This document shows, piece after piece, positions 22,023 to 34,862 of a stretch of 64,000 nt of DNA. This stretch comes from Acestrorhynchus altus (taxonomy: Eukaryota > Chordata > Actinopteri > Characiformes > Acestrorhynchidae), in assembly GCA_034509495.1 (NCBI GenBank), contig CM067503.1:11436463-11500462 (forward strand), written 5' to 3'. Within the stretch, counting starts at the first letter, position 1; every line of letters starts with the position of its first letter. A program made the position numbers and the translations under genes. Below the pieces are notes generated by a model. It was given only the letters and a program-made list of their open reading frames with translations, made no database searches and was not told the origin of the DNA.

Positions 22023-23168
22023 CAGTTGTGCTCAAAAGTTTACATACCCCTGCAGATTTTTTGCTTTCTTGGCCTTTTTTCAGAGAATATGAAGGACAAC
22101 ACAAAAACTTTTTTTCCACTCATGGTTAGTGGTTGGATGAAGCCATTTATTCTCTTTACAAATCATAATGACAACCAAAAACATCCAAATGACCCTGATC
22201 AAAAGTTTACATACCCCAGTTCTTAATAAGATAAAATAAAAAAAAATCAATGACAGCTTGAAGTCTTTTGTGGTAGTTGTGGATGAGGCTCTTCATTTTC
22301 TCAGATGATAAAGCTGTCCATTCTTCTTGGCAAAAAGCCTCCAGTTCCTGTAAATTCCTGGGCTGTCTTGCATGAACTGCATGCTCGAGATCTCCCAAAA
22401 TTGGGTCATTGATATTGAGGTCGGGAGACTGAGATGGCCACTGCAGAAGCTTCACTTCGTTCTGCTGTAGCCAATTACAGGTCAACTTGGCCTTGTGTTT
22501 TGGATCGCTGTGTTGCTGGAACGTTCAAGTACATCCCATGCACAGCTTCCGGGCTGATGAGTGCAAATTGCCTCCAGTATTTGCTGATAACATGCTTTCC
22601 TTTAACTTTGATCAAGTTTCCTGTGCCTTTGTAGCTCACACATCCCCACTGCTGAACTTGCTGAACTGGCTGAATTTTTTATTGGTCTACCTAAACATGG
22701 TTTGGTTTTTACAGAGCCCCTGATTTTCCATTGGTTAATCATCCGTTGACGATTCTTTTGCTTTCCCCATGACTCAGTATCCAGTATCCAAACGTCTGAA
22801 TCAAGAGTCTGTCTTGATCCCAGAATCTCATCCAGCTTTTATGCAGAAACACTGATTACAAGCAAACAGGTCACAGGTGAGGATGTTCCCTTTAGAAGCA
22901 ATTCAGACCCATTTGTGTCAACTTCTGTACCTGTTATCAGGCCAAAATCACCAGGGTATGTCAACTTTTGATCAGGGTCATTTGGATGTTTTTGGTTGCC
23001 ATTATGATTTAAAAAGAGAAAACATAGTTGTTTAATAATACTGTAAATTGCTTCACCCAGCCACTAACCATGAGTGGAAAACGGTTTTGTGTTATCATTC
23101 ATATTCTCTGGAAAAAGCAATAGAAAGCAAAAATTCTGCAGGGGTATGTAAACTTTTGAGCACAACTG
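22023..23168 (-). mobile_element. Tc1-like element with about 200-bp IR/DR ends, internally deleted
   Basis: It is flanked by TA on both sides. The outer ends read CAGTTGTGCTCAAAAGTTTA and its complement; an inner copy (TGATCAAAAGTTTACATACC) lies about 180 bp inside at 22195-22217, with the matching right-hand copy at 22955-22975. This IR/DR pattern is that of Sleeping Beauty-type Tc1 elements. At 1146 bp it is shorter than an intact element (about 1.6 kb). The interior has only the 3' part of the transposase, on the minus strand. Confidence 0.9.
22235..22485 (-). pseudogene. C-terminal fragment of a Tc1-like transposase
   Basis: The minus-strand frame reads WLQQNEVKLLQWPSQSPDLN, then ARQPRNLQELEAFCQEEWTA and HNYHKRLQAVI. 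These are the third catalytic block and C-terminus of Tc1 transposases. The usual PIEN after SPDLN is altered (NDPIL), so the third acidic residue appears lost. The upstream DDE blocks are absent. It lies inside the 22023-23168 element. Confidence 0.85.
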
Positions 23169-23169
23169 T

Positions 23170-24899
23170 ACAGTGAATGTGAACTATGCTACCTCAGAAA
23201 CACCACCACCTATAGATTACCACTGTAGTTTACCACGGTACTGTATTATTGATTTATACTGACCTCTGCTGGTTATTATATACTCTTCCTAACTTTTCAG
23301 AAGCTTTGCAGGACCTAAGGAGTAGTTGTCAGATTTGCAAAAACAGAGAAACAAACAAATAAACAAGCAAATAAACAAATATCTATTAACTATATGACTT
23401 TCAATCATGTTTCTGATAAAGTCACGAAAAAATATATATTGATATCCGTGTTGGTGAGGGATATGCCAGTAAATATCAGAATCAAATATATACAGAATCA
23501 GGCCCCATTATCATTAATAACTTAAGAATCATTCTATGACAGTACAGCAGATGGCAGTAATCAACCAATACAAACAGAAAAGGAATCACAGTAAGAGGAA
23601 CCATGCTTTACATATGAGGTGATTGTAATATAACACCAAAGAGCAGCTTTCACAAAAGAACTTGAGAACTGTACTTCCATTTTGCTGCCAAATACCAAAC
23701 ACTGGATGACTGTCGGCTACAGCGTCATGACAGGGTGATAGGTTATATGATTAATAGGTCTAATAGAAACCTAACAAGATCAACCAGAGCAGAGGTTTCC
23801 GTGAAAATGTGTGCAGTTCAGTGAATGGCGTGAGGAGACAGAATAATACACTCTTTTCTTTTTAGTAGGTCGGCTTATCCAAGTGAAACACTTTACCATG
23901 GTAAATAATCTTTTGGTTTAATAATTTGGGCACAGGGCTTGGGACACTGGTACAGTGCAGACTGCAACAAAACAAATGCCAAGATGAAATAAAAGCCAGG
24001 ATATTTCAGGAAATTAAAATTAAAAACAGCTTTTTTGAAATTCTTCCCTTAGGATAGAAAGTATTGCTGCTTTCTATAGGAAGTATTGCAAAGTATGGCA
24101 GCTGTCACACGAAAACATTGTATCTCCATTTCTGCCATTTTTCACCTTTTGACATAATTTGAATTTGGCTCTTGTTTTTTTATATTGTATCAATATGTCA
24201 TGATAAATGGACCAACACAAGTAATCCAAATGACTTGGAATATTTTTTACACCGATTTCCATTGAAAGATTAGATGTTTTTTCCTTCCCCTGTAAAGTTT
24301 CTGTTTTGGACATACAAGGTTTTTGCATGAGAGCATAGATATTTCTGGACAAAAAGGGCACATGGTCACCCAAACAAAACAAACACGCTGACTTTTGGAA
24401 TTGCAATTTGAGTTGCGTCTGTGTTGAGTCTGTTTCTGCTCACTCTGCTTCGTTGGACTAAATGGAAATGTGTGAGATTAACTCACAAGTTAATAAAAGT
24501 TATTTTTTAAATGATATGAATCCATAACATTATGGTGGTGTTAGCATATAACCAGTGCAAAAACATGGTTTACATAGGAGTGATGTATTGGAGTCCCTTT
24601 CCCATTCCTGAAGACCATTATCTTATTTTCCCACTAAGGTGCGGCTTTAACTTTGTGCAGGTTTTATGTACTAAAAAAACTTTACATTATTTAAATATAA
24701 ATGTTTTATATAGTGTGTAAAGAAACTGTATAGAAATGAAGAAGCCAAAACAGCCCATGTCGAATGGTGTTCTTGTTTAAGCTGTCACAAAAAACAGCAT
24801 GTTTACATATGTCCATTTAGCGCCACCCGTTCAAGTATTGTTTCAGATCAGGCTGCCTTAAAACAAGGATTAATAGACTACAGCCAATCAGACATTTAC
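23170..24899. other. Intergenic, no recognised feature
   Basis: AT-rich; the minus-strand open frame 24074-24406 has no recognised domain and is probably chance. Confidence 0.55.
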
Positions 24900-25262
24900 G
24901 CTACCGGTCAAAAGTTTTAGAACACCCCATATTTTTTCAGTTACCCACTGAAAAGTATTGTTGCATCGCCCAGACAAGCCAGCTTTCTTATTTTGTCATC
25001 TTAGCAATGACTTTCTTACAGCAGCTCTGTCAAACCTGCAGCTCCTGGCAAAAGAGGACATTTATGATTTATTCGTTACATTTATAATATTATTATTAAT
25101 ATTTATAAAATACATGATTCTTTTTCAGTTCAGTTTTTCCACCTGCTGGCAGTTTACTCTTGGCCTTTGTAGTGTTTGCGGTCACTAGACTTTGTAACAT
25201 TTCAGGTCATTAACTGGACAGTTGGAAAAATAGGAGTGTTTTAAAACTTTTGACTGGTAGTG
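24900..25262. mobile_element. Short Tc1-like TIR element (MITE), 363 bp
   Basis: It is flanked by TA at both ends. Left end CGCTACCGGTCAAAAGTTTT, right end AAAACTTTTGACTGGTAGTG, near-perfect inverted copies. The interior (about 320 bp) has no transposase coding. The end sequence belongs to a different Tc1-type family from the 22-kb and 28-kb elements. Confidence 0.8.
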
Positions 25263-26429
25263 TAAATATGCTAGTTTTAAACACACAGAAACAAACACAG
25301 ACTGTTCAGATACCTAATAAAGAAATTAGGAAATGTCCACATCAAAGTAAATTATGCCTGTTTAATGCTCATAAATTCACATCAAGTTGTATGTAGATAA
25401 ATTAAGACTGACATTCATAAATTACCTCAGTTTAGATTTGTTATATCACACTTTTTTTTTTTTAGAAAACTTCAGAAACACTCTTTTATTTTATAGAATT
25501 TTATAGGGAGAATTGGTTGAGAATACATAATGAATACAAAATGAAATGTTTGCTTATGTGACACCACACATTTGGAAAGGGGTTGTTTCTGCACTGTAGA
25601 TTCCATATTGATATTATAGCCTGGATGATATCAGCTCTTTCATTCAATTGGCTACTTGGTTTACAGGCAAACCAAACTAAATCAGATAAATAAGAATCTA
25701 ATATAAGTAGTGTAAAAATAAACCACACTCATTCTCATTTGGAAACAACTTCTTGGTAGACTCATTCCTGTTATTACCTGTTCCTTGAAAACTTTTTCTT
25801 TCTCCTCCTACACATCCGGGGAATTTAACAAGCTGGAGCAAGCGTCCTCATTTAATAACCAATTCCAGTGAAAGCAGATGCATTCGGGAGAGAAGACCTT
25901 AGCCTCGGGATATTAAGGCTACTGTAGGGATAGTTTGCATAGACATAGAATCACATACGAAGGTTACTCTAACTGATAGTCATATAAAAGGGTGCATCAA
26001 TTATCCAGAGCTGTAACTCATCGTCTCTGCACACAGAAAAGTAACAAACACATCATTTTGCAGCTCTGGAACAATGATTCACCTTTTTCTTTATTATGGA
26101 AGAAGTGAAGTTACAAAAGAGCTCAGTGATGAGAGACATTTGCTTAAGAACTTCATGTACCCATGCCAAAATCATTACATCCAGCAAATCTGAACTACAT
26201 GCATGGATAAGTGAGGAAATGGTGAGGTCTCTGGTCTGTTATCTAAAGGATACTGGTGTGGTCATGTGTGGAAAAATTCAGAGGTCTACATTTGTGGAAG
26301 GATACTTGTAACAATCACAGATAGGTCTGGTAAACACACTTCTTTCAGTACAATGTTCGAACCACATGAAATCTCATGAATCCACAACATGAATTCACAG
26401 ACCTTACCTATACTATATAATATATACCA
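25263..26429. other. Intergenic, no recognised feature
   Basis: AT-rich, with small chance frames only. Confidence 0.55.
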
Positions 26430-26612
26430 TACTATATGTCCATGTTCATCCAGCATCCTGACCTCACTAACGGACTTATACGCAATCAAGTCCTCACAGC
26501 AATGCTCCACAATCCAGTAGAAAACCCTCTCTGGTCAGTAGAGACAGTGACTCAACAGAAGCAGGATAAAATAATGAATGAGTGGTTGTCCGAATACTTG
26601 TGTCCATTGCAA
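26430..26612 (+). mobile_element. Tc1-type fossil, copy 3 of the five-copy family
   Basis: Shared markers: 'TCCAGCATCCTGACCTCAC', 'CTCACAGCAATGCTCCACAA', 'CAACAGAAGCAGGATAAAAT' and 'GTTGTCCGAATACTTGTGTC'. It lies next to the inverse transposase fossil at 26640-26890 but belongs to a different family. Confidence 0.55.
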
Positions 26613-26639
26613 TGCGATTCTGATAGAAGATTAAGGTTA

Positions 26640-26890
26640 CCAGGAGACCATATCTGCCAAAGATATATGGCATCAGTTATAATGCAACATGGTGCAACAA
26701 GATGTCTTGGAATGGAGTTGTATAAGTTCCTAAAGGTGTTTTGTGTTAATAAATCCCAAGCAGCTTGAATATTCTCACTCCGTTCCTGCAGATTTTGGGC
26801 TGGAATGTTGATAGTGTGTCCAATAGCATCCAACACATTTTCAATTTTGGATCGGTCTGGTGATGCAGTCATTGGAATAGCGCACACACA
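26640..26890 (-). pseudogene. Tc1-like transposase C-terminal fossil, same family as 715-1050
   Basis: The minus-strand frame contains ASPDRSKIENVLDAIGHTIN, then PAQNLQERSENIQAAWDLLT and FRNLYNSIPRHL. This is the third catalytic block (SPD..IEN) and the C-terminal tail of a Tc1-like transposase. The IEN acidic residue is kept. The open frame runs about 110 codons, but no earlier domain is visible. Confidence 0.7.
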
Positions 26891-27445
26891 CACACACGTT
26901 CACTGGTCATTTTCACCAAAACATAATGTGTTGATTAGAACATCTCACTTTCGGGGGCCCTACAAGGTGACCTTTCTCAAACTCCGATTACTGTTGAAAC
27001 TCATGGCAAGTCAACAAAATGATCAAAGGCACATTCAACTTGAACTTGTTCACCTACCTACAGGCTGTTACATTTTACCCCATGTGCTCTGCTCTCCTTT
27101 TCCCCACTAGATCTTTTCTGAGTTTTAACATCAACATTGGTAAATGTTTCAGATACTTTCTGTAGTCACACGATTGCCTCTGTTTTTGGTTCCTTGGGGT
27201 TCCTCTGAGCATACCTCATGCTCTTTTAGATGTTTTGTGCTATTAAAATAAGGCGCTACAGGGCTGCCAAACAGAACAGCTCTTAAAGGCTCAGTTAGAG
27301 TCTGCAAAATGAATGTAATAAGCGGCTTTCACCAAGAAAAATGCTCAAAAATGAATATATGTGACTGTATGTTTAAGTTCTGTATGTGTGTGTACATGTT
27401 TGTTGTGCCCCTAGGTGCTATTTGACAAGTGGGTATGCACATTTG

Positions 27446-27449
<4 letters not shown>

Positions 27450-27536
<87 letters not shown>
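27450..27536. repeat. (GT)n microsatellite with GCGT variants
   Basis: About 87 bp of GT with interspersed GC steps in the middle (27494-27513). Confidence 0.96.
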
Positions 27537-27942
27537 TTACAAGAACTGAGAGTTACTGCTGTCTGAACAAATTGACTCATTGCTTCATGCATCAGTTTGT
27601 TTGAGGCAATGTACCATGTCTCAGAAAGAGCTCTCTGTTCTAAGTCATGCTTCCTGTATCTTCAAGGCAGTTGTCAACACCTCAATACTAAGGTTAATGC
27701 ACTGTTTAACCGCTCCTCTTTCCCTTTATCTATGGTCAGTTTCTGATCACAGGGCCATTCCTGGATGGATAGTTTTGTTATCTGGACCTAAACAGTCACA
27801 CTGTATAAGTAAAAAGCCCTCAGGCAACGTCTGATACACTTGTAGCAGCACATCTTGCACTACTATGCCACCAAAATATCAGTCTCACAGCTATGGTGAG
27901 CATGGGTCACCCATGAAATAATATCAGGATCTGTAGTGAATT

Positions 27943-29567
27943 CAGTTAGGTTCATATATATTTGGACACTGACACAAATTTTGTCTTTTTACCTGTTTAC
28001 TGAAATATATTCAGGTTATAGTTATATAATGTACATGACCATAAAGTCCAGACATTCCGCTTTCATTTGAGGGTATCCACATTAAAATTGGATGAAGCGT
28101 TTAGGAGTTTCAGCTCCTTAACTTGTGCCACCCTGTTTTTAAAGGGACCAAAAGTACTTGGACAATTGACTCCAAGGCTATTTCGTGGACAGGTGTGGGC
28201 AATCCCTTCATTATGTCATTCTCAATTAAGCAGAGAAAAGGCCTGGAGTTGATTTGAGGTGTGGTGCTTGCATTTGGAAGGTATTGCTGTGAAGAAAACA
28301 TGCGGTGAAAGGAACTCTCCATGCAGGTGAAACAAGCCTTCCTTAAGCTGCAAAAACAGAAAAAAACCCATCCGAGAAATTGCTACAATATTAGGAGTGG
28401 CAAAATCTACAGTTTGGTACATCCTAAAAAAGAAAGAAAGAAAGCACTGGTGAACTCATCAATGCAAAAAGACCTGGGCGCCCACGGAAGACAACAGTGG
28501 TGGATGATCGCAGAATAATCTCCATGGTGAAGAGAAACCCCTTCACAACAGCCAACCAAGTGAACAACACTCTCCAGGAGGCAGGCGTCTCAATATCCAA
28601 ATCTACCATCAAGAGAAGACTGCATGAAAGTAAATACAGAGGGTTCACTGCATGGTGCAAGCCACTCATAAGCCTCAAGAATAAAAAGGCTAGACTGGAC
28701 TTTGCTAAAAAACACCTACAAAAGTCAGCACAGTTCTGGAAGAACATTCTTTGGACAGATGAAACCAAGATCAACCTCTACCAGACTGATGGAAAGAGAA
28801 AAGTATGGGGAAGGCGTGGTACAGCTCATGATCCAAAGCATACCACATCATCTGTTAAACACGGCGGAGGCAGTGTGATGGCTTGGGTCACTAGTGTTTA
28901 TTGATGATGTGACGCAGGACAGAAGCAGCTGAATTAATTCTGAGGTATTCAGAGCCATACTGTGTGCTCAGATCCAGCCAAATGCAGCCAAACTGATTGG
29001 TCGTCGTTTCATACTACAGATGGACAATGACCCAAAACACAAAGCCAAAGCAACCCAGGAGTTTATTAAAGCAAAGTAGTGGAATATTCTTGAATGGCCA
29101 AGTCAGTCACCTGAACCCAACTGAGCATGCATTTCACTTGTTAAAGACTAAACTTCAAACAGAAAGGCCCACAAACAAACAGCAACTGAAAACCACCACA
29201 GTGAATGCCTGGCAGAACATTATAAAGGAGGAAACACAGCGTCTGGTGTCCATGTCCATGAGTTCAAGACTTCAGGCAGTCATTGCCAACAAAGGGTTTT
29301 CAACCAAGTACTAGAAATGAACATTTTATTTACAATTATTTAATCTGTCCAATTACTTTTGAGCCTCTGAAATGAAGGGATTGTGTTTAAAAGATGCTTT
29401 ATTTCCTCACATTTTTATGCAATCATTTTGTTCAACCCACTGAATTAAAGCTGAAAGTCTGAATTTCAACTGCATCCTAATAGTTTTGTTTATAATTCAT
29501 TGTGGTAATGTCTAGAACCAAAATTAGACAAATGTTGTCTCTGTCCAAATATATATGGACCTAACTG
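27943..29567 (+). mobile_element. Full-length but inactivated Tc1-like transposon (about 1.6 kb)
   Basis: The ends are inverted: CAGTTAGGTTCATATATATT at the left and its near-complement ending CTAACTG at the right, followed by TA (the Tc1/mariner target). Further matching parts lie inside each end (TACTTGGACAATT about 28155; TGTCCAATTACTTTTGAG about 29345), an IR/DR arrangement. Between them is a broken transposase on the plus strand. The right end abuts a (GATA)n array. Confidence 0.88.
28355..29314 (+). pseudogene. Tc1-like transposase pseudogene (DD34E family)
   Basis: Parts lie in different frames. A helix-turn-helix stretch (IREIATILGVAKSTVWYILK) starts near 28370. The 28497-28904 frame holds VDDRRIISMVKRNPFTTANQ and the first catalytic Asp in ILWTDETKINL, then a GGGSVMAW motif. 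The second Asp (MDNDPKHKAKATQEF) is near 29020 in another frame. The third, acidic, position is preserved as NPTEH in the 28997-29314 frame, which ends LQAVIANKGFSTKY. A deletion after GGGSVMAW, a stop after FIKAK and a frameshift after WPSQSPE make it non-functional. Confidence 0.88.

Positions 29568-29642
<75 letters not shown>
29568..29642. repeat. (GATA)n microsatellite
   Basis: About 18 units that start exactly at the right end of the 27943-29567 Tc1-like element. Confidence 0.97.
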
Positions 29643-31229
29643 TCCTGTCTGTTGTGTGCATGTGTCTGTGCAAAGATATGAATAGAAGACCTGAATACTG
29701 TCTGTGTAAAGAGTAGAGGAGCAGTAATGTTCAGCCATTCAGTGAGACATGTGTAGATAAAGTTTCAGTGCAATGACTGGATAGGAGTACTAATGTCCAG
29801 GCCAAATTGTGGGCCTGTCCTGTTAATGGCTCAGTGTGTGATAATGAGTTGTACATTGTGATGGCTGTTGGTACAAATGACCTCTTTTACCGTTCCTTGC
29901 TACAGCAGAGCTGAATGAGCCTGGTGCTCCACTGTCTGACCAATCAATCTGTCTTTGATTTTAGAGGAAACAATGAATGAGTTTCCCAATATTTCTGTCC
30001 ATACATTGTACATAGTAGGTGTTTTCTGATCCAATGTCCAGTGAATGTGAATAAGGTGTAGGTGAATAAACATTATTGAGCCCTTTTTGTTTCCTTATTT
30101 TATGCTTCTAAACCTGAAACTGCAATTTGCTAGCAGACTTTATACCTTGCGTCCCACCCTGTCTCATAAGTCAGTTTAGCAATGAAGGTCTCTGTAACCA
30201 AATTAGGAAGGCCAGAATGTGTTTTCACATTACCAAGGTGGTGACACCTCCCTATTTGGAATATAAGCAATAAGCATTTTCAGACAGTAAACTAGAAAAG
30301 CACATTAATGAACTTCAATTCAGACAAGACTGGGTGCCTTCCTGCCTCAGAATCTGGTCTAAATTAGCAGTATTTCCTACATTTCAGACACAGCCAAAGA
30401 GTCCATATTCTAGACTTTCCATACATATCCATCCATATATATTGTTTAGTTTATGGAAAACAAGAAATCGGAAAATGATCATTTAAAAGTCTGATTTTGT
30501 TAGCTGTATGATATAAGCAGTGCTCAGCAGATAAAAAATTATGATTTGCATCCCACATATTTCCAGTGAGGCATAGACCTGGCAATGTGGCTGTTGGAAT
30601 AGTGAATATATGGATTCGTTGGTCATCTCCACCAAGACAAATAGTGATCATCTCCACCAAGACTCATTGAAGATGCCATTCAGTGAAGCTGCTATTCAAA
30701 GTGACTTGCAGAATTGCATGGTGACATTGACGTGGTATTAAAGGCAGTAATCATAATGGTCTGCATGCATGTATTCCTGCATTGTGCATCTGTGTATCTG
30801 TGTTGCTGCCACTAACAGGGTGACTCATGCAGAGCGTTACTGCTTGTGCCAGCCTTTCTTTATCCCCTACAGTTACAGTAATATCTGCACAATCTGTATG
30901 CCGGGCAATACTTAGATAATTCTCCAAGCCTTATGATGCGTACCCTCTCAAACTGCTCAATTTGCTTCCCAACTCTCCTCCAAGGAAAACTTCACTTGCA
31001 CAGGACACTACCAATACAACAGCACGGGTCAGAATTCAAACAATTTGCAACAAGACCTGTCTTTGCATGAAAATTGAATCATCTGTATGGCTCACAATAT
31101 TAAAACTAAGTTTCATACATTTTCAAGTTTTATTCTGGTCAGTTGATTTTTAATGAGTGTATATTGACAACCATCTCCTTTCTTTTTAAATAATTAAAAA
31201 ACAAAAAGAAGTTTGGACAGGATATTAAA
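29643..31229. other. Intergenic downstream of klhl24, no recognised feature
   Basis: Between the (GATA)n array and the candidate poly(A) site. No coding, RNA gene or clear transposon end is seen. Confidence 0.55.
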
Positions 31230-31248
31230 AAGCCATATGAAAAACAAC

Positions 31249-31254
31249 TTTATT
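31249..31254 (-). terminator. Candidate klhl24 polyadenylation signal AATAAA
   Basis: The minus strand reads GCTAATAAAGTTGTTTTTC. It has a canonical AATAAA followed closely by a GT/T-rich stretch, the usual layout of a metazoan poly(A) site. Cleavage would fall roughly at 31225-31240. It lies about 4 kb beyond the stop codon; other candidates exist nearer the stop. Confidence 0.5.
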
Positions 31255-31937
31255 AGCAATTTCAAGTTCAGTACATCATACAGAGCATTCATACGTTTCA
31301 ATCACTCCAGGAAAGAAGAAGAAAGAAGAGTGATGGCTTTACACATGCTGTCTCAAAGTGTGCCACAATAACACATGAAAAATGACAGAAGGCGAAATTC
31401 TTTGGTTTACATCCAAATGCATATCTCATCAGATATTAAAATGCACTTGTGGCAAAGCTTTCCTCATATTACTTTTGCTACTGTCTATACAGAATTGTAA
31501 AATATAATTTCAGAGCATTTCTCACATCACGAGAGAAATGCCACATTCAAATACAATGACATTTCCTTCTGTTGACTAAATATCCCAACATCTGACAGGA
31601 CTACAGCTCTAGCTGTTCCACAATGTGAAGTAAAACACACATCAGCATCTGTTCACTCATATTAAAAGACATATTAAAAGATACACTCATGACTCCATAC
31701 ATCAAACAGAAATGAAAGTAACTTAGAACACCTACAATAATTTTAATAGTCATAGCAGAAGCAGAATAACCAAGGCCATGTTCATTTTTGATGTCTGTAT
31801 AGATATCTACCCATGTTCTGCCCACAAATGCAGTCTTCCATTATCATTAGTACTGCGTGTTTTTGTTTTCATACATAAATTCATCACTCTTTTCATCTCC
31901 AACCTGCCTGACTTTAATTAGCTAATTAGTCTGGCTT

Positions 31938-32165
31938 ACATTTACATTTATGTCATTTAGCTGACGCTCTTATCCAGAGCAACTTACAAGGTGACTCATA
32001 TGGATATGGAGATGGGCCACAGTAGTGTTAGGAGTCTTGCCCAAGGACTCATTGTTGTAGCACAGCATAGTTGCCCAGACTGGGAATCAAACCCCAGTCT
32101 CCCACATGGTGTGGTGGCTTGCTGGTGGTGTTAAGTGTTGCACCATACCAACCAACTGGTTGGTT
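31938..32165 (-). mobile_element. tRNA-derived SINE in the putative klhl24 3' UTR, sense orientation
   Basis: On the minus strand: head 'GGTATGGTGCAACACTTAAC', B-box-like GGTTTGATTCCC and 'TTGGGCAAGACTCCTAACAC'. The tail is 'AAGTTGCTCTGGATAAGAGC' and 'GCTAAATGACATAAATGTAA'. That tail is among the commonest repeats of fish genomes. It lies about 700 bp before the candidate poly(A) signal, same strand as the gene. Confidence 0.8.
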
Positions 32166-34831
32166 TTGTAGCCCCTATTTGGTCATTTCTAATACTAATT
32201 TGTGAGACATGCCACTAACGCAGCATCATTGTCTCACATAATGCTGCAGTAGAGACCCAGTTGCAGAGACCCAATCTACTTATTCCCTAGATAACAGGCT
32301 ATGGATGGCTGTGGATTGATTCCAATGATAGGGTCAACTAGGAACCTGAAAATAGCTTTCAGAATCTGTAGTGAACAACTCCGCTTCTTGCAACATTTAG
32401 AGTCCATTATTAATTTCAAATTATATTAATTTTTGTCTGTGCTGATGTTAGCATTATGGCTAAATCCAACCTGCTTAGTTTCGATGAGTAACAACAACAG
32501 TAGAGTAGCATTTTAAACAGATAACTCCACAGTACATAACAAATCTAAACTCCAACCTAATTTTATGAGGTTAAAATATTTAACACAACAGCTACTATAA
32601 AAAATGCATTTGTGGATGCAGAACAGAGAGAACAGCTCCTTAAGAATTACAGGTTTAAACCAGATAATTCAAATACAGCCGGATTTGTTGTTAGACAACT
32701 CTGTCTTTATATTGCATATAGAGCAATGGAAAACTCTCTCATAGAGTCAATGGTCCATGAGACTCAGGCATGCACACACAAACACATACCCCCACATACA
32801 CATCTTTCACGCTGTTTTTAACTGCTACACCTTTTACGATACACCACACAGGGTTGAATCGTGTACTGATTCTGTGCATTGTGAGACTTGAGGCCCTTCA
32901 GGCTGATGTGAGGCTACTGTACTTACTGATACAGTAAAACAAAGAAAGATCAGACTCATATTTACAAAAGGACAGCAACGGGATCAAAGAAAAAAGTGCC
33001 TTGTTGGGGCTCACCAACTTTCACCAAGTATGAATAACTTCAACATCAACAAATGAGAAATAAACGATGCACTCAGAAATGTGGCCCTGACATTATACAT
33101 CACACAAATATTGGGCATGTCTTTTGGATGCTCTATAGGTTGGGTACGTCTGAGCAAATATGTTTAATGGATCAAATGAATACTCTTTAACAGCTTCGCA
33201 ACGTGACTGTAATTTTAATACGCATGTGTAAATTACGGCGTGAAGATGTGTGACATTTTCTGCGTGAATCCGTGATAGTTCACCAGAACTTCTATTCTTG
33301 TTTGTCTAACAATCAAATGAACAGGATTTGTCATTTACCCTGGATCCAGTCAATCAACCAAAAAATGTTCTGTCTGTAAAGTTTGCTTCTTTATTTATAA
33401 CTTGACATGCTAGGCTAACATTAGTAACCAACACTGGACTAATGTTGTGTTCCATTTATCTATTTCAAAACATTTCCAAACTTTGCTTTATGGTGACAAA
33501 ATATGTCCCACTTATTATTTACCATGTTATCAATGTTTGCAACATATTATAGGGTATTTTGCATACGCAAACACCATGGAAACATGTCCATAGATAGAAT
33601 TTGGACAGTAGTAAGTAAATAACTGATTAGAATTATTAGAAGTGCTAATAAACTGACGTAATTACTACTTGGAATGTGGAAATTCTGAGATCCTAGCTCA
33701 TATAGAAGACACCATTAGATAGACTGAGACTGTCACCAATCTTGGTAAGTAGGCAAATTTATTAATTTATTTGATTTAAAAGATAAAACTAACCAAAATA
33801 CTTCTTAACAAACATACTTATTAACATTATTTTAACATTTAAGCCACATAATATTCTGCTTTGCGGTTTATTCTGCTGTCAAACCTGATCACAGTATGTG
33901 AAATGATACTACATAACACAAAATAAATAAATATCTGAATGCATTAAGATCTTTTTAGGAGCTAAAATTGTTGATAGCCTCAGTCCAGTGTTTGTTAAAT
34001 TTTTTTAACACCAGTCTTTCACTTTCTCAACTACAGAAGCGAACTACAGTTATGAAATATGTCTGCATCTGCGGTAAGTGATAAATCATGTTCATTTAAC
34101 ATTTTGCGTTTTCTTTAAGGATTGAACCATTTCCTGAAAGCACACAGAGCACAGTGTTGAGTAAATGCCATTGAAGCCACACAAAATGTGGTAACACCTC
34201 ACTGAAGGCCAGCATTCATAAGGTGATATGGTATATTTCATGCATGATAATGTACATAAACCCATATAATCAGGGTTATTCAAACAACCATTTAATGTCA
34301 TAACACTTGCTAAGGTGACATAATGCAAAAAGATATCTTTATGTAGGTTTACATCATTTGCCATGAAAGGCTTGTGTAGATATTATTTTGCCTTACAAAT
34401 GCTGCCCTACAGTAAAGCATTACCCAAAATACTAAGTGATAATTCATTTTCACCCAATAAAAACAAAGTAAAAGTAGCAAACAACATAGTCTAATAAAAA
34501 ATAAACACAACAGAAGTCCAACTGGCCTCTGCTTACAGTGTTCCATGCGAGACAATGCCCTCCCAGAGGCTCCACACACCACACATTCACATCACACCAT
34601 TCTCCCATTCACAAGAATCAACACAAACACCATACACTGTAATAAAATAGCACAATGACAATAAAATAAGGATAGTAATATAACATTAAAAATAATAAAA
34701 GTAAAAAGAACACAAAAGGCATTAGCCTATTAGTGGAGGACCCCCAGGAAGAGGCAGGGGTACTGGGTCACAGGTCAAAAATACACAAGATGCAAACTTT
34801 GTTTGCAAGTTTGCCACATGCTCTATGTCAG

Positions 34832-34859
<28 letters not shown>
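34832..34859. repeat. (GT)n in the putative klhl24 3' UTR
   Basis: 14 units; (CA)n in the transcript. Confidence 0.93.
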
Positions 34860-34862
<3 letters not shown>

